From the NCBI RefSeq assembly GCF_026262505.1, contig NC_067206.1, positions 33,061,896 through 33,125,895 of the forward strand: a DNA stretch of 64,000 nucleotides, given 5' to 3'. A model generated the notes under the pieces. It searched no databases, had not been told where the DNA came from, and saw only the letters and a list, made by a program, of their open reading frames with translations. The stretch comes from Trichomonas vaginalis G3 (Eukaryota > Parabasalia > Trichomonadida > Trichomonadidae). Positions 19,652-33,635 of this stretch are shown piece by piece. The number at the start of each line of letters is the position of its first letter. Within the stretch, counting starts at the first letter, position 1. The position numbers and the translations under genes are program-made.

Positions 19652-22600
19652 ACGTTTTTTTTACAGGTGCGTCATCTTTTAATACATGAATATAAATGTT
19701 AATGGTGATTCTAATGTATAGCGATGGTTTATGGAAAATGTGGAGTGGAGGAAGGTTAAATTAATCCACTCTCAACAAGAAACGAGTAAGTAACGGATTA
19801 GATAAATGTCGCTCGCTAACATGGTTGAAATTGTTAGATTCAACAGTGTATTATTCCGAAAATTAGAATGAGCTTTGTGATAGGAGGTTATGGTAACAGT
19901 GTTTATGTTATTTTAACGAAATGTTAAAAATACTGGTAAGGCGTATATAATTATTCAGTGAATAAATAAACACTAGAATAAGATGTCCTCGTCAAGAAAT
20001 TCAATAAAAATTACAACGAAATAAAAGAAGTATCATTCATGTTTATTATATTTAGTGGTTTTTTCAAGATAAAATATGGAGATCTTAAGCGTGAGTGGGT
20101 ATTAACATTCATCCATAGCGGAGTGGTTATTTAGGTATGTGTCGGTCCTCTTCTCTGAGATGTTGTTGTTAAGGTGGTTTGCTGGTGTCGAATCAAACCA
20201 TAATAAATGACATTTCATAAAGAATTTCGCATGTGAGATGGCTATTTAAAAATGGTGTTGATATAGATGTTATGAATAGAACAGAAGTTGCACGAATATG
20301 ATGCGAATTTATGTTGGAATTTGGGAGATTGTTAAAATAGTGTGGCCGAGTGGGATAGGAAGATTGAGAGTTAAATAGATAAAGCTGAATACTATAACAA
20401 AAACCAATTACAATGGCCATCCGGGAAATACTGGGAACAAAAGAAAATAAAAACGAAACGATAGAAACTGGTGAAAGGCTAATTATCTATTGATTTGTAT
20501 GGCAATGTGCGATTGTAGAGTGGAATGTAGAGGGATTATTATCGGATAATGTTAAATGCTTGCAATATTAAACTAGCCTTAACAAAGAATATTTTAAGGG
20601 GTGATATTTTATTTGCATCAATATATTTTTACTTAATAAATATCAGTTATAATGAGTATTAAAACTGTCACAGTTAGCTTGGGTTGTGCATTCTGTGATA
20701 ATCATATAAGAATATGATGCTAAGATGAATTTGTTATAGGATATATTAATTTTGTCAACTGGATTCGCAAGCATGAACGCTCATACATCTGAGTGAAAAA
20801 ATTGGACATTTAGACGTTGAGAAGCTTGAAACATCACCAAGACAAATGGGCGGACATCAATGTAGAATTAATGAAAGTTCAATAAGGTAAAATAAATTAA
20901 GACAGGATTGGGATCAATTAAATTTATTATATGGAAATCATAATTATGTAATTATATATCGATCACGGTAATTTTACATTAATAGATTAATGTCTATTTT
21001 TATGGGTGATACACATGATGTATTGATGAAAGGAAGGTGGAGGGTATGTTGGATAAGTGGGAATTTCAGAAACAGGTTTTTTACAGGTATAAGATAAAAT
21101 GATTGGGTTCCATTCTCATGGTTTACTTCAATGTACTCCTCATTATCTTCGGTAGTACATGGGAGTTAAGTAAGTTTGGTTAGAGTTGACTGACCTTGTT
21201 AATTCAGGCTAACATTCTTTAACAACGTACTTTTGGAAGTCTAATTCGGATTATAGTAATCATTTAGCGTTATAACCGAACGCGTAATGTCTGTCTTGCC
21301 GTATAGTGTTATATATTGATACGTGAAACGTCTTCTCACATATTATATTCTGATAAAAAATATAATGGTTAAACTATTTATTTCTTGCTGGGAACTTTTG
21401 ATCTAATTATCCTGTAAGTTGTTCATAGAAGTTGATTTTAATAGCTGTTTCATCGAAATTAAGACCCGAATATTATTCTTAATTGCATTATTATCATCAT
21501 CTGATTTCTCAAAATTTTCTTTTATCTGAGTTCCTATAACTAAGAATCAATAGTTGAACCAATCGTATGCTGATAATACATGGTATTCTTTATATTCAAA
21601 TCTTTGAATGACTTGAAGATAAAGCCCTGATGCAATATTCTGCATACTATAAATATGGTTTAGGTAATTGATGAATTAGTTCAATTTTAACACACTATTA
21701 GCGAAACTGGATCTAATAAAAGCAACTTTAAAGAATTTGCTTAGCTGGAAAGTTTAGGTCTAATAATTTGCATATTGACATCAACTGGTTAGAATATCGT
21801 GGTAAGTCATGACACGGTCTAGACATCTTAATAGACATTTAGATTCATATTGCACTAAGTAATAGTGAGATTATGAAGGTATGAATTAATTGGGACCATT
21901 TTCACATTTCCAATAGTATTGTTTAACAGCTTTTCCATTTTCATCAAATTGCATGGATGACGATTCATTGATATGCTTTAGCGTTTAGGATATCAGATAT
22001 GATGTTAATTATATAACCATTTAATGGACTTTAATATTACCTGACTCATAACAGTAACGAAAAACTTCATTTATACCATCAGGTTTTCCATTTGGACTCG
22101 TACTGTTGCTTCGTGGTGCTTCCCATATAGGACATGGAGAGTTTGGATATAGCATTTGAGTTCTGGTAATTGTTTAAAACATTTCCATCATTTGTTAATT
22201 AACCATCTATTTTGATAAGACCCAAGCAACGAAGGTATCGAAACTAATTCATTTTCATTCCATTCGGAATTTTTAAGTTTATATATAATAGACACTCTTG
22301 TGTTTGTCGCCTTGGTTTTATGGAACTGAGAAGAAATTTGCTATTTTTTGTGCATGGTTAGTAATTAATAAACTAAAAATAAAAATTAATTATAAAAGTT
22401 AATCAAGTTTAAACACACTCTTTATTTAAATAACAACTAATTATTTATCATGTTACATTCATATATATGCTGAGTATTGTGTGATAAGAAGTGTCAATTA
22501 AAATGCTCATTAATGGTAATTCAAATATGATATAAAGCGATAACGTTATCAAGAATGAAGTAATGAAGACTAAACCACTAGATGGAAAGTGATATGATAG

Positions 22601-23133
22601 AAGTTTGAATTTAACTGTTTGGCTGCTTATGTTGAAAAATTGAACGCCATAAGAATGAAACACATGATGTGTCGGACATGAGTTAATAATGATAAAAGTC
22701 ATGATTTCTCATTTGTTATTCAAGTTTTGAATTTCACTGGCATCATCTTAGAAAAATGAGATAGGAAATGCAAACATTATAAAAATATAAAATTTGAAAT
22801 GGAGAAGTGTTATCAATAATTATCCCGTTGGATTTTCATCAATATTATTATCTCTAAATTCTTGCTTCTTGATTGATATAACTAGTAATTTTTTATACAT
22901 TAAAAAGTTTTTTTAAATAATCATTTAGCATGTCTTCTATGTGATAAAATAAGATAATTATGGAAATTATTGATTAAATGCTGTTAACGAGATATCATAT
23001 GTATCAATCTGAAGGGAAACCTGAACGGAGTTGATATATATTAGAGCACTGTAAATGGGGGGAAGTGGTTAGCAATAGCCGATAATTTGTTTTGATAGGT
23101 TTAATAGTTTTACCTTATTAATTAGTTAGATTT
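19652..23133. other. Decayed Maverick interior, no intact gene
   Basis: 3.5 kb with stops in all frames. Short islands still read as protein on the minus strand (for example NFDETAIKINFYEQL near 21430-21475, MQFDENGKAVKQYYWKCENG near 21895-21955, and SNSTSPNGKPDGINEVFRYC near 22060-22120), so this was coding. Integrase, ATPase and protease genes expected in a Maverick may have been here, but I cannot recognise them. Confidence 0.6.
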
Positions 23134-23158
23134 NNNNNNNNNNNNNNNNNNNNNNNNN
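23134..23158. other. Assembly gap (25 Ns)
   Basis: Run of 25 N. Sequence on both sides belongs to the decayed right arm of Maverick 1, so the true gap length and content are unknown. Confidence 1.
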
Positions 23159-23378
23159 TGCAGTATAGTTAAGGGAAACGGTGGGCTAGAGAAAAAGAGG
23201 AGCGAGTAAAGTTGGGAAACATGTTGAAAGAAGGAGAGCAAATTGGATATGTTAATAATAAAAAGCAATTTAGTACATTGCTGAATCAATAACACCAAAA
23301 GACTGCACCCAATAAGAGAAGTTTTAAATAAAGGAGAAAAGTTTATCAAAGACTACAACCGATACTAAGATAAAAATA
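23159..23378 (+). pseudogene. Decayed small basic protein gene (copy of 63808-64000)
   Basis: Complement-type match to the Maverick 3 gene at 63808: GAAGTTTTAAATAAAGGAGA and ACTACAACCGATACTAAGAT are conserved at the 3' end, and AAAGAGGAGCG further up. Indels destroy the frame. The 5' end is lost in the N gap. Confidence 0.7.
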
Positions 23379-23394
23379 ATTTTAAAATAATTTA

Positions 23395-23690
23395 TTTTTT
23401 CCACTAAATCTACCTCCCTATTTTATTAAGTATTCCTCCAGCCAATTCCACCAACGCGTTACCTGCTTGTGCCCATCGCCGGATTACCTGCTTTAGTACC
23501 TAATACTCCACTATGATAGTTCCTGCCGTTTCGCTTACTGGTGCCAAAAGTTTTGCAACGGGTAATAAATCTTTGTTATTAACCCAACCCGCCAGCTTTC
23601 TTATTCCATCCCATAAATTTTTTTAAAAGAATCCTGCCGCCAGTTCTGATTTAATATTACATTAAAAAAAATATATTTCATTTCACTTAT
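23395..23690 (-). pseudogene. Decayed amphipathic small protein gene (copy of 63547-63783)
   Basis: Reverse-strand homologue of the Gly/Ala-rich gene in Maverick 3: TCTACCTCCCTATTTTATTA, CCAACGCGTTACCTGCTTGT and CCGGATTACCTGCTTTAGTA are recognisable. Frameshifts interrupt it. Confidence 0.75.
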
Positions 23691-23719
23691 ATTCTTAATT
23701 TTTATTTAATGATAAATGA

Positions 23720-24096
23720 AACGGATTTTAAAAATAAATGAAACAGAGGAGGAAGAAATAAATGAAAGTGGAAAATGTCAACAAAAAAAATAAACGTTGT
23801 TAAACACAATTACTGAAAAAAAATTATTTTTCATCTGATTTGAATGAATTTAATGACTATTATGCTAATAATAAAAAATTATTTGAAGAATGAAACATGT
23901 AAATGAATAAATTTTAAAGTTGATGGATTCAAAATTTCAAAAATAAAAGGGTTTATAGTGGGTTAGTTTGAAAATTCTATTCCTCAATCCAAGAATCACC
24001 TCATTAATGAAAATAGATGATTTAACAAAAAGAATTAGAAAGAGATTGAGAAAGAATGAATCAAAAAATGGTTGATTTCATAAAATCAAAATAATC
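23720..24096 (+). pseudogene. Decayed copy of the gene at 63103-63480
   Basis: Begins ILKINETEEEEINES like its Maverick 3 counterpart, then loses frame. RITSLMKIDDLTKRI is still readable near 23990-24035. Several stops and indels. Confidence 0.8.
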
Positions 24097-24099
24097 ATT

Positions 24100-24600
24100 A
24101 GTTTCTTAAAGTTCAATGTTGAACTCATTCAAAATTCATCTTCAATCATTACCATTACCATTACCTTTAGCGAGTTTATTACTCCTTTCAACTTTATCTT
24201 TGATTAGTCTTTCGTTTAATTTTTTTCTGAAGTTTTCGTTTACCAAGTTCTTAAATTTTACATTGGGATGATATTTAACCCGTTAAATTCTTTTTCCTTC
24301 AATTTGTAATCATTAATCATACAAGAACTTTAGTGAGTGGTTTTTGTTGTTTAAACCATTTATCCTTAAATATTTGTTATTAAAATCAATATCCGGAATT
24401 AATTCCCAAATTTTTTGAATTTTTCGATTAATTTAACCATCAAATCAAAAAAGCAATAGGTTTAATAATTAAACTTACCTTTATAAAATTAAAACTTTGT
24501 ATTAATCATCAATGTCTACTTTGTTTAAACCTGTGGTGAGAATTTGGTGAAAGTTTATCCATTAATTGATTTCACAGTCACGAATTTTGATTTCACTCAT
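24100..24600 (-). pseudogene. Decayed copy of the gene at 62562-63047
   Basis: Minus-strand homologue of the 161-residue Maverick 3 protein. Remnants include the start region before the CAT at 24598-24600 and a Lys/Glu-rich C-terminal portion near 24120-24260. Disrupted throughout. Confidence 0.7.
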
Positions 24601-24679
24601 TTCTTACGAATTAAAAAAATAAATTATTTCAAAAATGTAAGACATGAATTTTTAAAGTTTATTTTTTAAAAATTTTTTA

Positions 24680-25307
24680 TTTTTTATTTCATATATGGTA
24701 GTGAATCTTTTATTCATGAAAATAATTATTTCTAATTTCTTTTACTCTCTCGTATATACTAGATTTAAAGAATTCAGAACTCATTTCCCATAATCTTCCT
24801 AAATGTTTTCTTATCCTAAAACGTTTGCCAGTTATTTATATGAAACTGAATAAAAACTTATCTTTATCCTTACACCTTCATCACTTCCAATTATATTATA
24901 TCTCAGTTTTGTTTAGCATTTTCATATTCATTAACGTTTAATAATCACATGTTTCCTTTTTAATATAATATGTTTTATGTATTCAGGATTTTAATACTAT
25001 CCTGTTATTATGCTCCTAACTTAGTTCTAAAGTTTTTCTACAAAAATTTAGGAATTCCATCCTTTAATGTCATCAATGATTTTCCATTTCATTATTTTCA
25101 ATTTCTTCCTCGTTTATGAGATCTTTTGATTATGACTCACCATTGATTCATGAAATAAATATTCTTTATCATTATATTTTATACCTCATTAGCTTATTTT
25201 GGCTTTCATATTCATTTAATAATTCACAATCTTCATTTTTAAATTGAAGTTTAACCCATTCAGGATTTTAAACAAGTTTAATTAATCGCGGAATATCTGA
25301 CCATCAT
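24680..25307 (-). pseudogene. Decayed copy of the TIR-proximal gene at 61911-62497
   Basis: Reads from ATG at 25307 as MMVRYSAINXT-like sequence, matching MMSDIPRLIKHC after indels, with later islands corresponding to HLGDYGKSSEFF-type codons near 24780-24830. This shows that the right arm of Maverick 1 is the inverted equivalent of Maverick 3's left arm. Confidence 0.7.
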
Positions 25308-25457
25308 CTATATATAGCTTCTTTTATAAAGATAAAAAAATAAATTATTTTAAAATTAATGTTAATTTTTTAATGATTTATAAATAATATTATTAAATCA
25401 TCGGTCTATTATTAGATGTAACAAAAAAAGTCACACAACCCTTCAATATCTACTACT
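25285..25457 (-). repeat. Right TIR of Maverick 1
   Basis: Complement of the left end and of 61760-61960: ACAAAAAAAGTCACACAACC then CTTCAATATCTACTACT at the tip. It includes the start of the TIR-proximal gene. Confidence 0.85.
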
Positions 25458-25463
25458 AAACAT

Positions 25464-25563
25464 TCCAAAAAACAAATATGCTATTAAGAAGTGCATTTTA
25501 GGCAAAACGGAAACCCTTAAAACAAAAAGATAAATAATAATGGTATATTTTTAAATTCAAATT
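25464..25563. other. 100-bp host spacer between two Mavericks
   Basis: Only about 100 bases of AT-rich non-element sequence lie between the right end and AAACAT duplication of Maverick 1 and the left end of Maverick 2. Confidence 0.7.
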
Positions 25564-25609
25564 AGGTCAGGTATGAGGGGCTTCCAGGGGCTGCGTCCCT
25601 TCTAGCCCC
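25564..25609 (+). repeat. Left terminal inverted repeat of Maverick 2
   Basis: Pairs with the complement of 49396-49441. GC-rich compared with its surroundings (GAGGGGCTTCCAGGGGCTGC). Confidence 0.8.
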
Positions 25610-25907
25610 AAGAAATTTTGCCCAAGACCCAAGAGGAGGACCGAACCCCAGCCGACCAGCCGTTGACTTTTTTTGTAGAGCACTCAAAATATAGTATAAC
25701 TTTGTGTCCGACAAGTAAGGCGTCTATCGTCGCTACAGGAAATAGTTACAGGCGTTCCAAGGAAGTATACTTTGAGAAGCCTTTTCCCCCTCTATAGAAT
25801 GAGTAAATGGACGGTTATTTTACAAAACTGACAACACTTTGCACCGAGTAGTTTTTGTACTGAACAAAAAGTTCATATAAACATCTGTCAAAAAACGCTT
25901 TTTAACT

Positions 25908-26085
25908 TCACTTAAAATGCCACGCGTAAAGCTACGTAAGAATATACGTAAGAGGAAGAGAGCATTGAAAAATCCAATTAGTAAAACTGACACCACAACA
26001 AACAGTTGCAACAACAAATGATTGAATGAACCCACGTCATGATGCAACAAATGTCAAAAACCCTTATTGCTTTTAAACCGAATTA
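25908..26085 (+). pseudogene. 5' end of a decayed gene: basic N-terminus with initiator
   Basis: A TCACTT initiator (+1 A at 25910) lies seven bases before ATG 25917. The frame starts MPRVKLRKNIRKRKRALKNP, a strongly basic N-terminus, then a Thr/Asn stretch, and hits a stop at about 26019. Coiled-coil-like coding islands continue in changing frames to about 26950 (for example LKEQVQKEYAKKVRKSSRSS near 26348). This looks like the start of a large structural or core protein gene of Maverick 2. Confidence 0.5.
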
Positions 26086-29000
26086 TTGGTGACAGGAGTG
26101 GAGTTAAGAGCGGCACTTTTAGCGAAAATGCATGGGCTATGTGGAGCTGCAAGACGAACAGTCTATAACCCTCAAATGTCAAATGAATTGAGTTCACTCA
26201 AAAATCAAATCAACAGATGTCAAAAAGTCAAACATAGGAAATACAGAAACAAAAATAAGCGAAAACGAAAAGAAACTAGAATATGACAGACACCAAAGAA
26301 ACTCAATGAGTTAAACGGTAGAGAAAAAAGAAGAAGAAGAACAACTGAAAGAACAAGTACAGAAGGAATATGCGAAAAAAGTCAGAAAAAGCAGCAGAAG
26401 TAGCAAAAATGGAAACAAGATTTCTATAAATTTGAAAACCATACTACTTAATATAAAAGAAAATGAAGAAGATAAAACAAAAGCCCTGAAGACATTATAT
26501 GGATAGCGATGAGTATAAAAAAGAAGTTGAAGCAAATTTAAAGGCAGAAAAACTTTTACAGTTGCCAAAACCAAAACCGTACAGTATGGAAAACTTTAGC
26601 ACAAGAAAGTAAAAATAACGACGCAGCCATGCAAAAGGCAATGAAAAAGCGCCAAATATATAAAAGCTAATAATGACTGTTTAGATGCCCAAGCCAACGC
26701 TAAAGCAGCCAACTTATAGGGTCAATAAGGACAAAAATTACAAGGCGGAATGAAGACAGTTCAAATGACAGGCTTTAATGAATGTGACTTGGAAAATGCC
26801 TTCGAAAGGCTCTTCATATAAGGTGAACTAGTGAACGACTTCTCACTGGAAAGAAACTGAAGCTGAAGGTTCGACAAAGAGTTAAGAGAAGTAGCACAAA
26901 AAATTGACGAAATAACAGATTGCAGCAACGAGACAGGCAGTTGCAAATGGACCCTATGACGCCGGTTTAGAGCAACTGTGGGGAAAGTCAGAAAAAGAGT
27001 TTAACCAACAGACCAAAAACAGACTAGTAATGCTTTCTTAAGAACGAAATAGTTCAGATAGGGGACATTATGCTGCGAGGAACATATGTGCCAGCTGGTG
27101 AACTTACTATACCAGCTGGGAGAACTTATATACTAGCTAGTGGAACATTATACATACCACCACAAACCCTCCAAGAGAAGCACCTGCCCCAGGACTACCT
27201 AAACATTTACATCGTCACATGGACCACAGACACAGGCATGCATCCAACAACAACAAACAACAACCACAGTTCAAAAATCCAGCACCACAACCAAACAGTT
27301 CAAAAACACTACACAACAACCAACAGTCAAACCCTCACAGCAACCACAAACAGAGCAAGGACATAAAAAAGTAGAGAAAAAGGAAACAAGAATCTTAAAA
27401 ATGCTTAAAAAGATATGTTACCCAGATACTCTTGACTTTAGTACAGATATTAAAGAGACTATTAAAAAAGGTTCAAGGAAGGAAATACTAGACCCGAAAC
27501 TATTTAGCTTTATGGTCAGCCACCAAAATGTATAATTCAAACCTGAAAAATACAAGCTCGCTAAGGGATATGATTAATAGCATATTCATCCAAATGACGA
27601 TGGATGAATTACTCCGAGATATTTGATGCAGGAGCTTAAATGATAATTCCAACTCTCTTCATGAAACGACGTAAAAATAGAGACGGAACGAAAGAAGAAA
27701 GGTTTATGAGTACCGGATGAACTTAGATTAGGGAACTTTTTTAAAAAACCGGTCTCGGATATATGAAAATGCCACCAGATGAGGTACAAAGAAACACTCA
27801 ACAGGAAGAAGTTCAGATACAACCAGACATGGAAGAAATAATTCAGCAACAACAGCTAGATAAGAGCCTAAGGAAAACGAAACAAGTCCTCCTTTGGAAA
27901 CTAACTTCACAGAACTAGATGAAGATTTTGGACAGCCGAAAAAATCTTGACCCTCAACAAGTGTATTGCGGAGAATATGAATCTTTCAAGAGTCTAAAAA
28001 ATTCGGCTGACATATAGAAGAATATCGAAAAATGTCACGACATGCAAAAACTCCAACATCAGATGAAAATATTTTCAGCATAGAATGGAATATGAAAGAA
28101 AATGTACGCAGAATACAAATATCCTTTTTACTTAGACCATATAACGTCAATCTTTGGCTGAACTCGGTGAATATCTACGATTCAATCTTGGATCGGTCCA
28201 TACATAATATTCAATCAAACACATCATAGAAATGAAACAATTGTTTCAAACAGAGTCATTCAGAACCTAGCCACTCATGGAACCACAATACGCTAACTTT
28301 TCGTTTCTGGCAGAGACTATTGGAACTACATATGAGATGCGGTTAGCTCATCCAATATGGTGATATCAGCTACATCCAGAAGCAGACGCGTCTATTAAAC
28401 TTGTACAACCTCAATTTCCACAGAGTGTAGACGCACATGGAACTGTGAATGGACCAGCAGTATGAGTGTCTTTGTCAGCGCATCGGCTTTTAATGCCATT
28501 GAAAGATATGAAGATGCAGATGAATTTGGACCAGTATGAAGATTGAAAAATGGCTGATGGTAAAATATAACAAGACTCTACAGTATCTAGAGCAAGGAAT
28601 AAATGTGTACTCTCAAAGATACTCTACACGAACCTACGGAACTGGGTAATTATTGGGGAGATTTAGAAGAAAGTTAGGAGACGAGAAGCCAAGAAGACTA
28701 TTTGTACCATTACCGCTGCCAATACGGAAAACGTTGTCAAAATGTACTATAAAAAACACTTACTTTGCAGCAACTTGAACACGAGAATGGAACAAATGAA
28801 GTATTTAAGAACAATCGAAAAAATGGATCAGTACCAGAAATACAGTAATGATTGAAGCATGCTCCTCGAATATGAATACACAGACCTAACAGAATAACCA
28901 ACTGACGGAACATAAATGAAACAGGTAACTGAAAAAGGTTAAAAAGCTTACCCATTCACAAAGATATTATTGTGATAACATGGAAAGAAAAAACCAGAGG

Positions 29001-32000
29001 GCTACAAAAACATATATTTTGGAAACGAGGCTTATTCCATATGGACAAGGCTCTGTATTGAAGAGGCATTAACCGGAAAACTCAGGAAAGAGTCATGCAA
29101 ACATCCTAAGCGACGACTCACAAAATACAAAGACATAAGACATAATATTTCTTTACTAGGGATATAGTGTACCTGAGATGGGCGACCAGAGCCCAAGGCA
29201 AAAGGACTGGGAAATTTAAAAAACATACTTATAGTAGCAACATGAAGCACAGATGCTATACAACTGAAGCCGAGGAGGGCAAAGGTTCACCAAAAGCGAG
29301 CACCAAATGAAGAGAGAGGAAGTAAACAAAGTTGAAAAGTTGAAGAGAGTACTTGTCATCTAGTGAAGTGAAGTGGCAGCATGAAGGCAAAAGAGAGAGT
29401 CTAACACGAGTCAGTTTCAGAAAGAAGATAAAGGCTTGGGTCCGAAGTGGGTTCCTAATTTTGACAACTAAACGATTCAATATTCTATATTGTATACCCA
29501 ATTTGAAAAATGTTACCGCCCTTCAGAATATAACGCCAACAGTTTGGATCTGAACGGAAGTCCGCCACGATCGATCGAAAAGCGATAGAAGCTCGAATAT
29601 GTTTCCCTGGAAAGAACTACGGAAATTATACATCGCTGATCTATGGGACGACGTGAGGATGAAAGTGCTCTTACTAGAACGGTACGCAATCTGCTAAAGT
29701 TCCAGAACAACTTACTGGACAGTTCAATTCAACTCTGTTTCTATTATGACAACCGTAGTGAGTCCGGAAAGCGTCTTTGCCAATAACAGAGACTATTGCT
29801 ACCAGCCGTCTAATTTCTGTCTGACAATATCATACGTGGAACAAGACCATATGACATAAACTTCTTGCCAATTGTCGACATGAAAGTTCCTCAGCAGGAA
29901 GTTTCTACCCTATGAGGGATACCAATAGCAGAAGTACATTAATTTAAGATATTACTAACTCTGCACTTAGTTTCAACCAGTTAACATCGAGCAAAATATG
30001 AGGGAATTGTTCGCTTTGAGGAAAACTAGCAAGTACAACCACAAAGCAGAGAAACAAACAGGACGACAATTATTTTGAAGGAACAAACTAGACGCAGACA
30101 ATCCAATGAAGACTACCCATAACTCCAAGAAAGATTAATTTATGTTAACCCTGTTCTGTGTTCAGATTGGAAATGCTGCGCAAATAAGTAAAACTGAACA
30201 CAACCTAGAGCAGTTCCTTTGTCTTTTTCCATCATCTTTATCAGCTGTTTTTAAGATACTGCCCACCAACATGCGGCAGGGAAAATTATCTATCGACTTA
30301 TCAAAGCAATAAATAAACTTTAGTCATTCACCAACACACAAAAACCCATTCACTATGTAAGACGTAAAGGGAACAATTAAAAAACGATCATTCAGCGCAA
30401 TATTTGCACTGAAGACAACCACCCATCGTTACTCATGAGAGCTTCTGCGCTTCGACCATCAAACTTCAACACAATGAAGAACCACTAATTATTCAATGCT
30501 GCTGGAGATGGCTTGGGACCCAGTTAAGTTCACACATGCGACGTAAAAGTTTGAATGCAAGAGAATTAGAAAAGCAGAACTTGCCGTATAGTTGGACCCA
30601 GATATTTCAAAATGCTTTAGCTGCCAAAATTAATAGTTGCAGTTCCACTTATGTTCCCTATACACCAAAATATCTGTCAAAGACTTTGCAGGTGAAGTTT
30701 GGAAACCAAAAGTGCTGACCCAGGTGCAAGAAACAGATATTGCTTTTAACAAAACTGCCAATGAAACATGGCAGATACTTAGAGTTTTACTTTCAGAGAA
30801 GGCCGAAACTAAATAAATGACTATTCATTGTTTCACCAACGCGCATGTAGGTATTAAATATCATATTGTTAAACATGAGATTGGCAAAATCATTTCGCAA
30901 GAAAGAATATTCTACAGTTGAGGATATGAGGTCATACAACTTGACATTAGATGCTAGAACCTTTAACAACAACTCACAAACCAACCATTAAACCCTGAAA
31001 TGCAAAATAGTCTATTATGCCATATGTTGAAAGAATGGACTTTCATACAGGAGGTCAAAAAAAAATTCAATATTACAAATGGAGATCCGTTTTCAAAACT
31101 TTTGCTTGGGCATTCCATTTGCTGATCTCAGGAAAGACCTTTATGGTGGTATTTCAACTGTTGGTACTGTACAAATACAATATCTGGATGAACAGAGACG
31201 GGTCCATCAGAATTGGAAAGCAACAAGTAATTTACAAAACCAATAGCACTTTTCAGCGAAGTATTCGCTCTTTTTGAAGAATCGTTTCCCGGTGCAAAAA
31301 CCTGTCTCACATGGGCTCCTCAGAGCTTGGCATAACGACAGCTCCATCGAGCAGATTTTCGCAGAGGTTCAGTAAGTTGTTCTTGAAACTGACTTCTCTC
31401 TCCGTCAAATATTGCAGTACGCCAGTTTTGGACATAATATTGTATTATAAATTCTCCTTTAGGGAATATCGGTCAGTTATTTGACAATTACTGATTTTTG
31501 CTCTCAGCTTCATCAAGAACTTTCATACCATTTCATTTATACCAACTTTTTGCTTTATAAAATATTAGGTTCAGCAAAGACTGCTATTCTATAACATTTT
31601 CCATTGTTTGTTGTAAAGAAATTATTCTGTCAATGTATTTGTATTGTTTGGTGAGTATAAACTCTTGTTTTCTGTCTTCAATTCAACTAAGATATCCGAA
31701 TACGTCGCATCTTTTATTCTAAAAGTAAAAATGTCAATTTGCGAAATAGAAGCGTAAGTGTTTTCGAAAGGTTAATGGCGTGGCAGATGTGAAAGTTAAA
31801 TTCACCAACTCAATACAAACAGTCAAAAGTGTTATTGTCAATGTCAAAGACAGAAGATGTTGAAAGTGGGGAAAACCATACGAAAGACGAAAGATGGTAT
31901 AACAATCTGTTCCTGTAAAAGAACAACCAACATATCCTGAAGTTAGCAGAGACTAAGTTCTGTTGCAAGATATATCGAAATGACTACCAACAACTGAAGA

Positions 32001-33635
32001 CAAACTTCAATTAAATCAGGAGAAGATTTGTCAAAGCTTTAAGTATAATGTTAAACTTTGGTCGAACACAAACCCTGTAAAAAGTGAACTCCTATGTCTT
32101 GCAACCTCATAAGTTTTGAAAAACTATTGAAACTTTACAGAGCAGCAGACGAATATAAACATCAAAGAAATAGAAGAACCCGACATTAGTTGCTGTGTGT
32201 TCAGTATAATGTTCATTAGACAAAGATATACGTTATGAAAGGAAGGTAAAACGTTGTAACTTAAATATATGTTTCCACAGACGTTATAAAAATATTTTGA
32301 CGACCACAACATTCATTAAAGTTATTTGCTAAGAAACAATGGCAAAACTCTTGAAAGATGTTTGAAGAAAAAGTAATATAGACTTTATTTCATGTAAAGG
32401 ACTTTAAACACTTATTGAACGATAGAAGCCCCTGTTGTTGTGTTCGTGTAGACAAAGGAAAGTATCTATGTCTTTACAAAATATTTGAACTTCTTAGACA
32501 GAGAACTTCAAGAAACGCCATGTGAAAGTTTATATGAAGTTCTCTCCACTTTCAGAAAAACTTCTTAAATATATTATAAATTGGCAGAAGGACAAATGGT
32601 TTAATACTATTACGACTAAAAACCTGAGTCATATCATTCTATAACAACAAAACTTACAAATCCCAAGGACGATATTGAAACTAACCTTAATCACACAATG
32701 GACGACAAAGCCTGTTTTGCTCTTTTGACACAGAAGACTTTATTGTTGTGTCAATTGCTAAAAAATATCATCCTTGAAGATCATACTTAACAGATATCTA
32801 AACCACCAACAAGGTTTTTGTTACTTATTAAATACTTTAATGTACGGCTGTAACATGTTGCTGGCAAACTAGAGCAAGGTTTCATTATGTTTATCTCCGA
32901 CTGAGTTTTACTATAAACAATGAGCTATAATACAAAAAACTTATGTTCTGGTTTTACTACCAACAGTTTTCCTATAAAAAGAGAAAAGGTTGTCATACAA
33001 GAATGCTTATCCATTGACATTAAGCACACCAATCTTATATATTGTTTCAAACTTAGGTTCAAAGTTATATCGAATGTCGACAGAAACTATTATGACCAAA
33101 AGTATACCTTTAATTGCGTATAACATACTTTCGTCCTGCTGGTTGCCCTATTGTTCCATTCGAATCAGAATTTTCAACCTTAGTGAACTCAAACACTTTG
33201 GCAAGTATAACGTTGACCATTTAGTGACGCAAATTGTTCCTGTAAAACTTTATGTCCTATTATATTGTCAATGGACGGCAGAAAGTTCGATTGGAAGATG
33301 CAACTGGAAAAGTATTGTATTACAAGAACAACTTCAACAAACAAATAGCTTCAAGAACAAACAATGCAACAAATGGAACAACAAAGTCAAGAATAAAAAA
33401 ATAATATTTTTTTTATTTTATAAAAAGTACAGAATAGATGTTTCAGATTTTTATGCTTCCAAGCATTCAGAAATATGTGTCTCATTTCGAGGACTATAAC
33501 AAAGCAGTCGAGATTTGAAACGTTTAGTCATTATGTCGACTCTGCCCCAGAATTTATGTTATGAAATGAATGGATGTTGTTCTTTAACAAACTAAAGCGA
33601 CAATAGTTTCAGAACAAGAATGCTAGACCAGAATT
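26086..33635. other. Decayed left half of Maverick 2, no intact gene
   Basis: 7.5 kb of former coding DNA with stops in every frame. Plus-strand islands include a repeat-like stretch GTYVPAGELTIPAGRTYILA near 27076-27150 and a fragment TTYEMRLAHPIW...LHPEADASIKLVQPQFPQSV near 28328-28430, perhaps from a structural protein. Codon-like patches continue to 33.4 kb. The major capsid, protease and primase domains probably lay here, but none can be named with confidence. Confidence 0.55.

Larger units (their letters stand above)
8672..25457. mobile_element. Maverick/Polinton 1 (16.8 kb, decayed)
   Basis: Ends carry inverted AGTAGTA...GGGTTGTGTGACTTTTTTTGT, shared with Maverick 3 at 61760. The 6-bp direct repeat AAACAT sits immediately outside both ends (8666-8671 and 25458-25463), the target-duplication length expected of Polintons. 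The content fits: PolB remnants, primase-helicase, fibre, capsid-like and small amphipathic protein genes. The left end has one extra C before AGTAGTA. The right arm (19.7-25.4 kb) is heavily mutated. The element probably cannot replicate or move by itself. Confidence 0.85.
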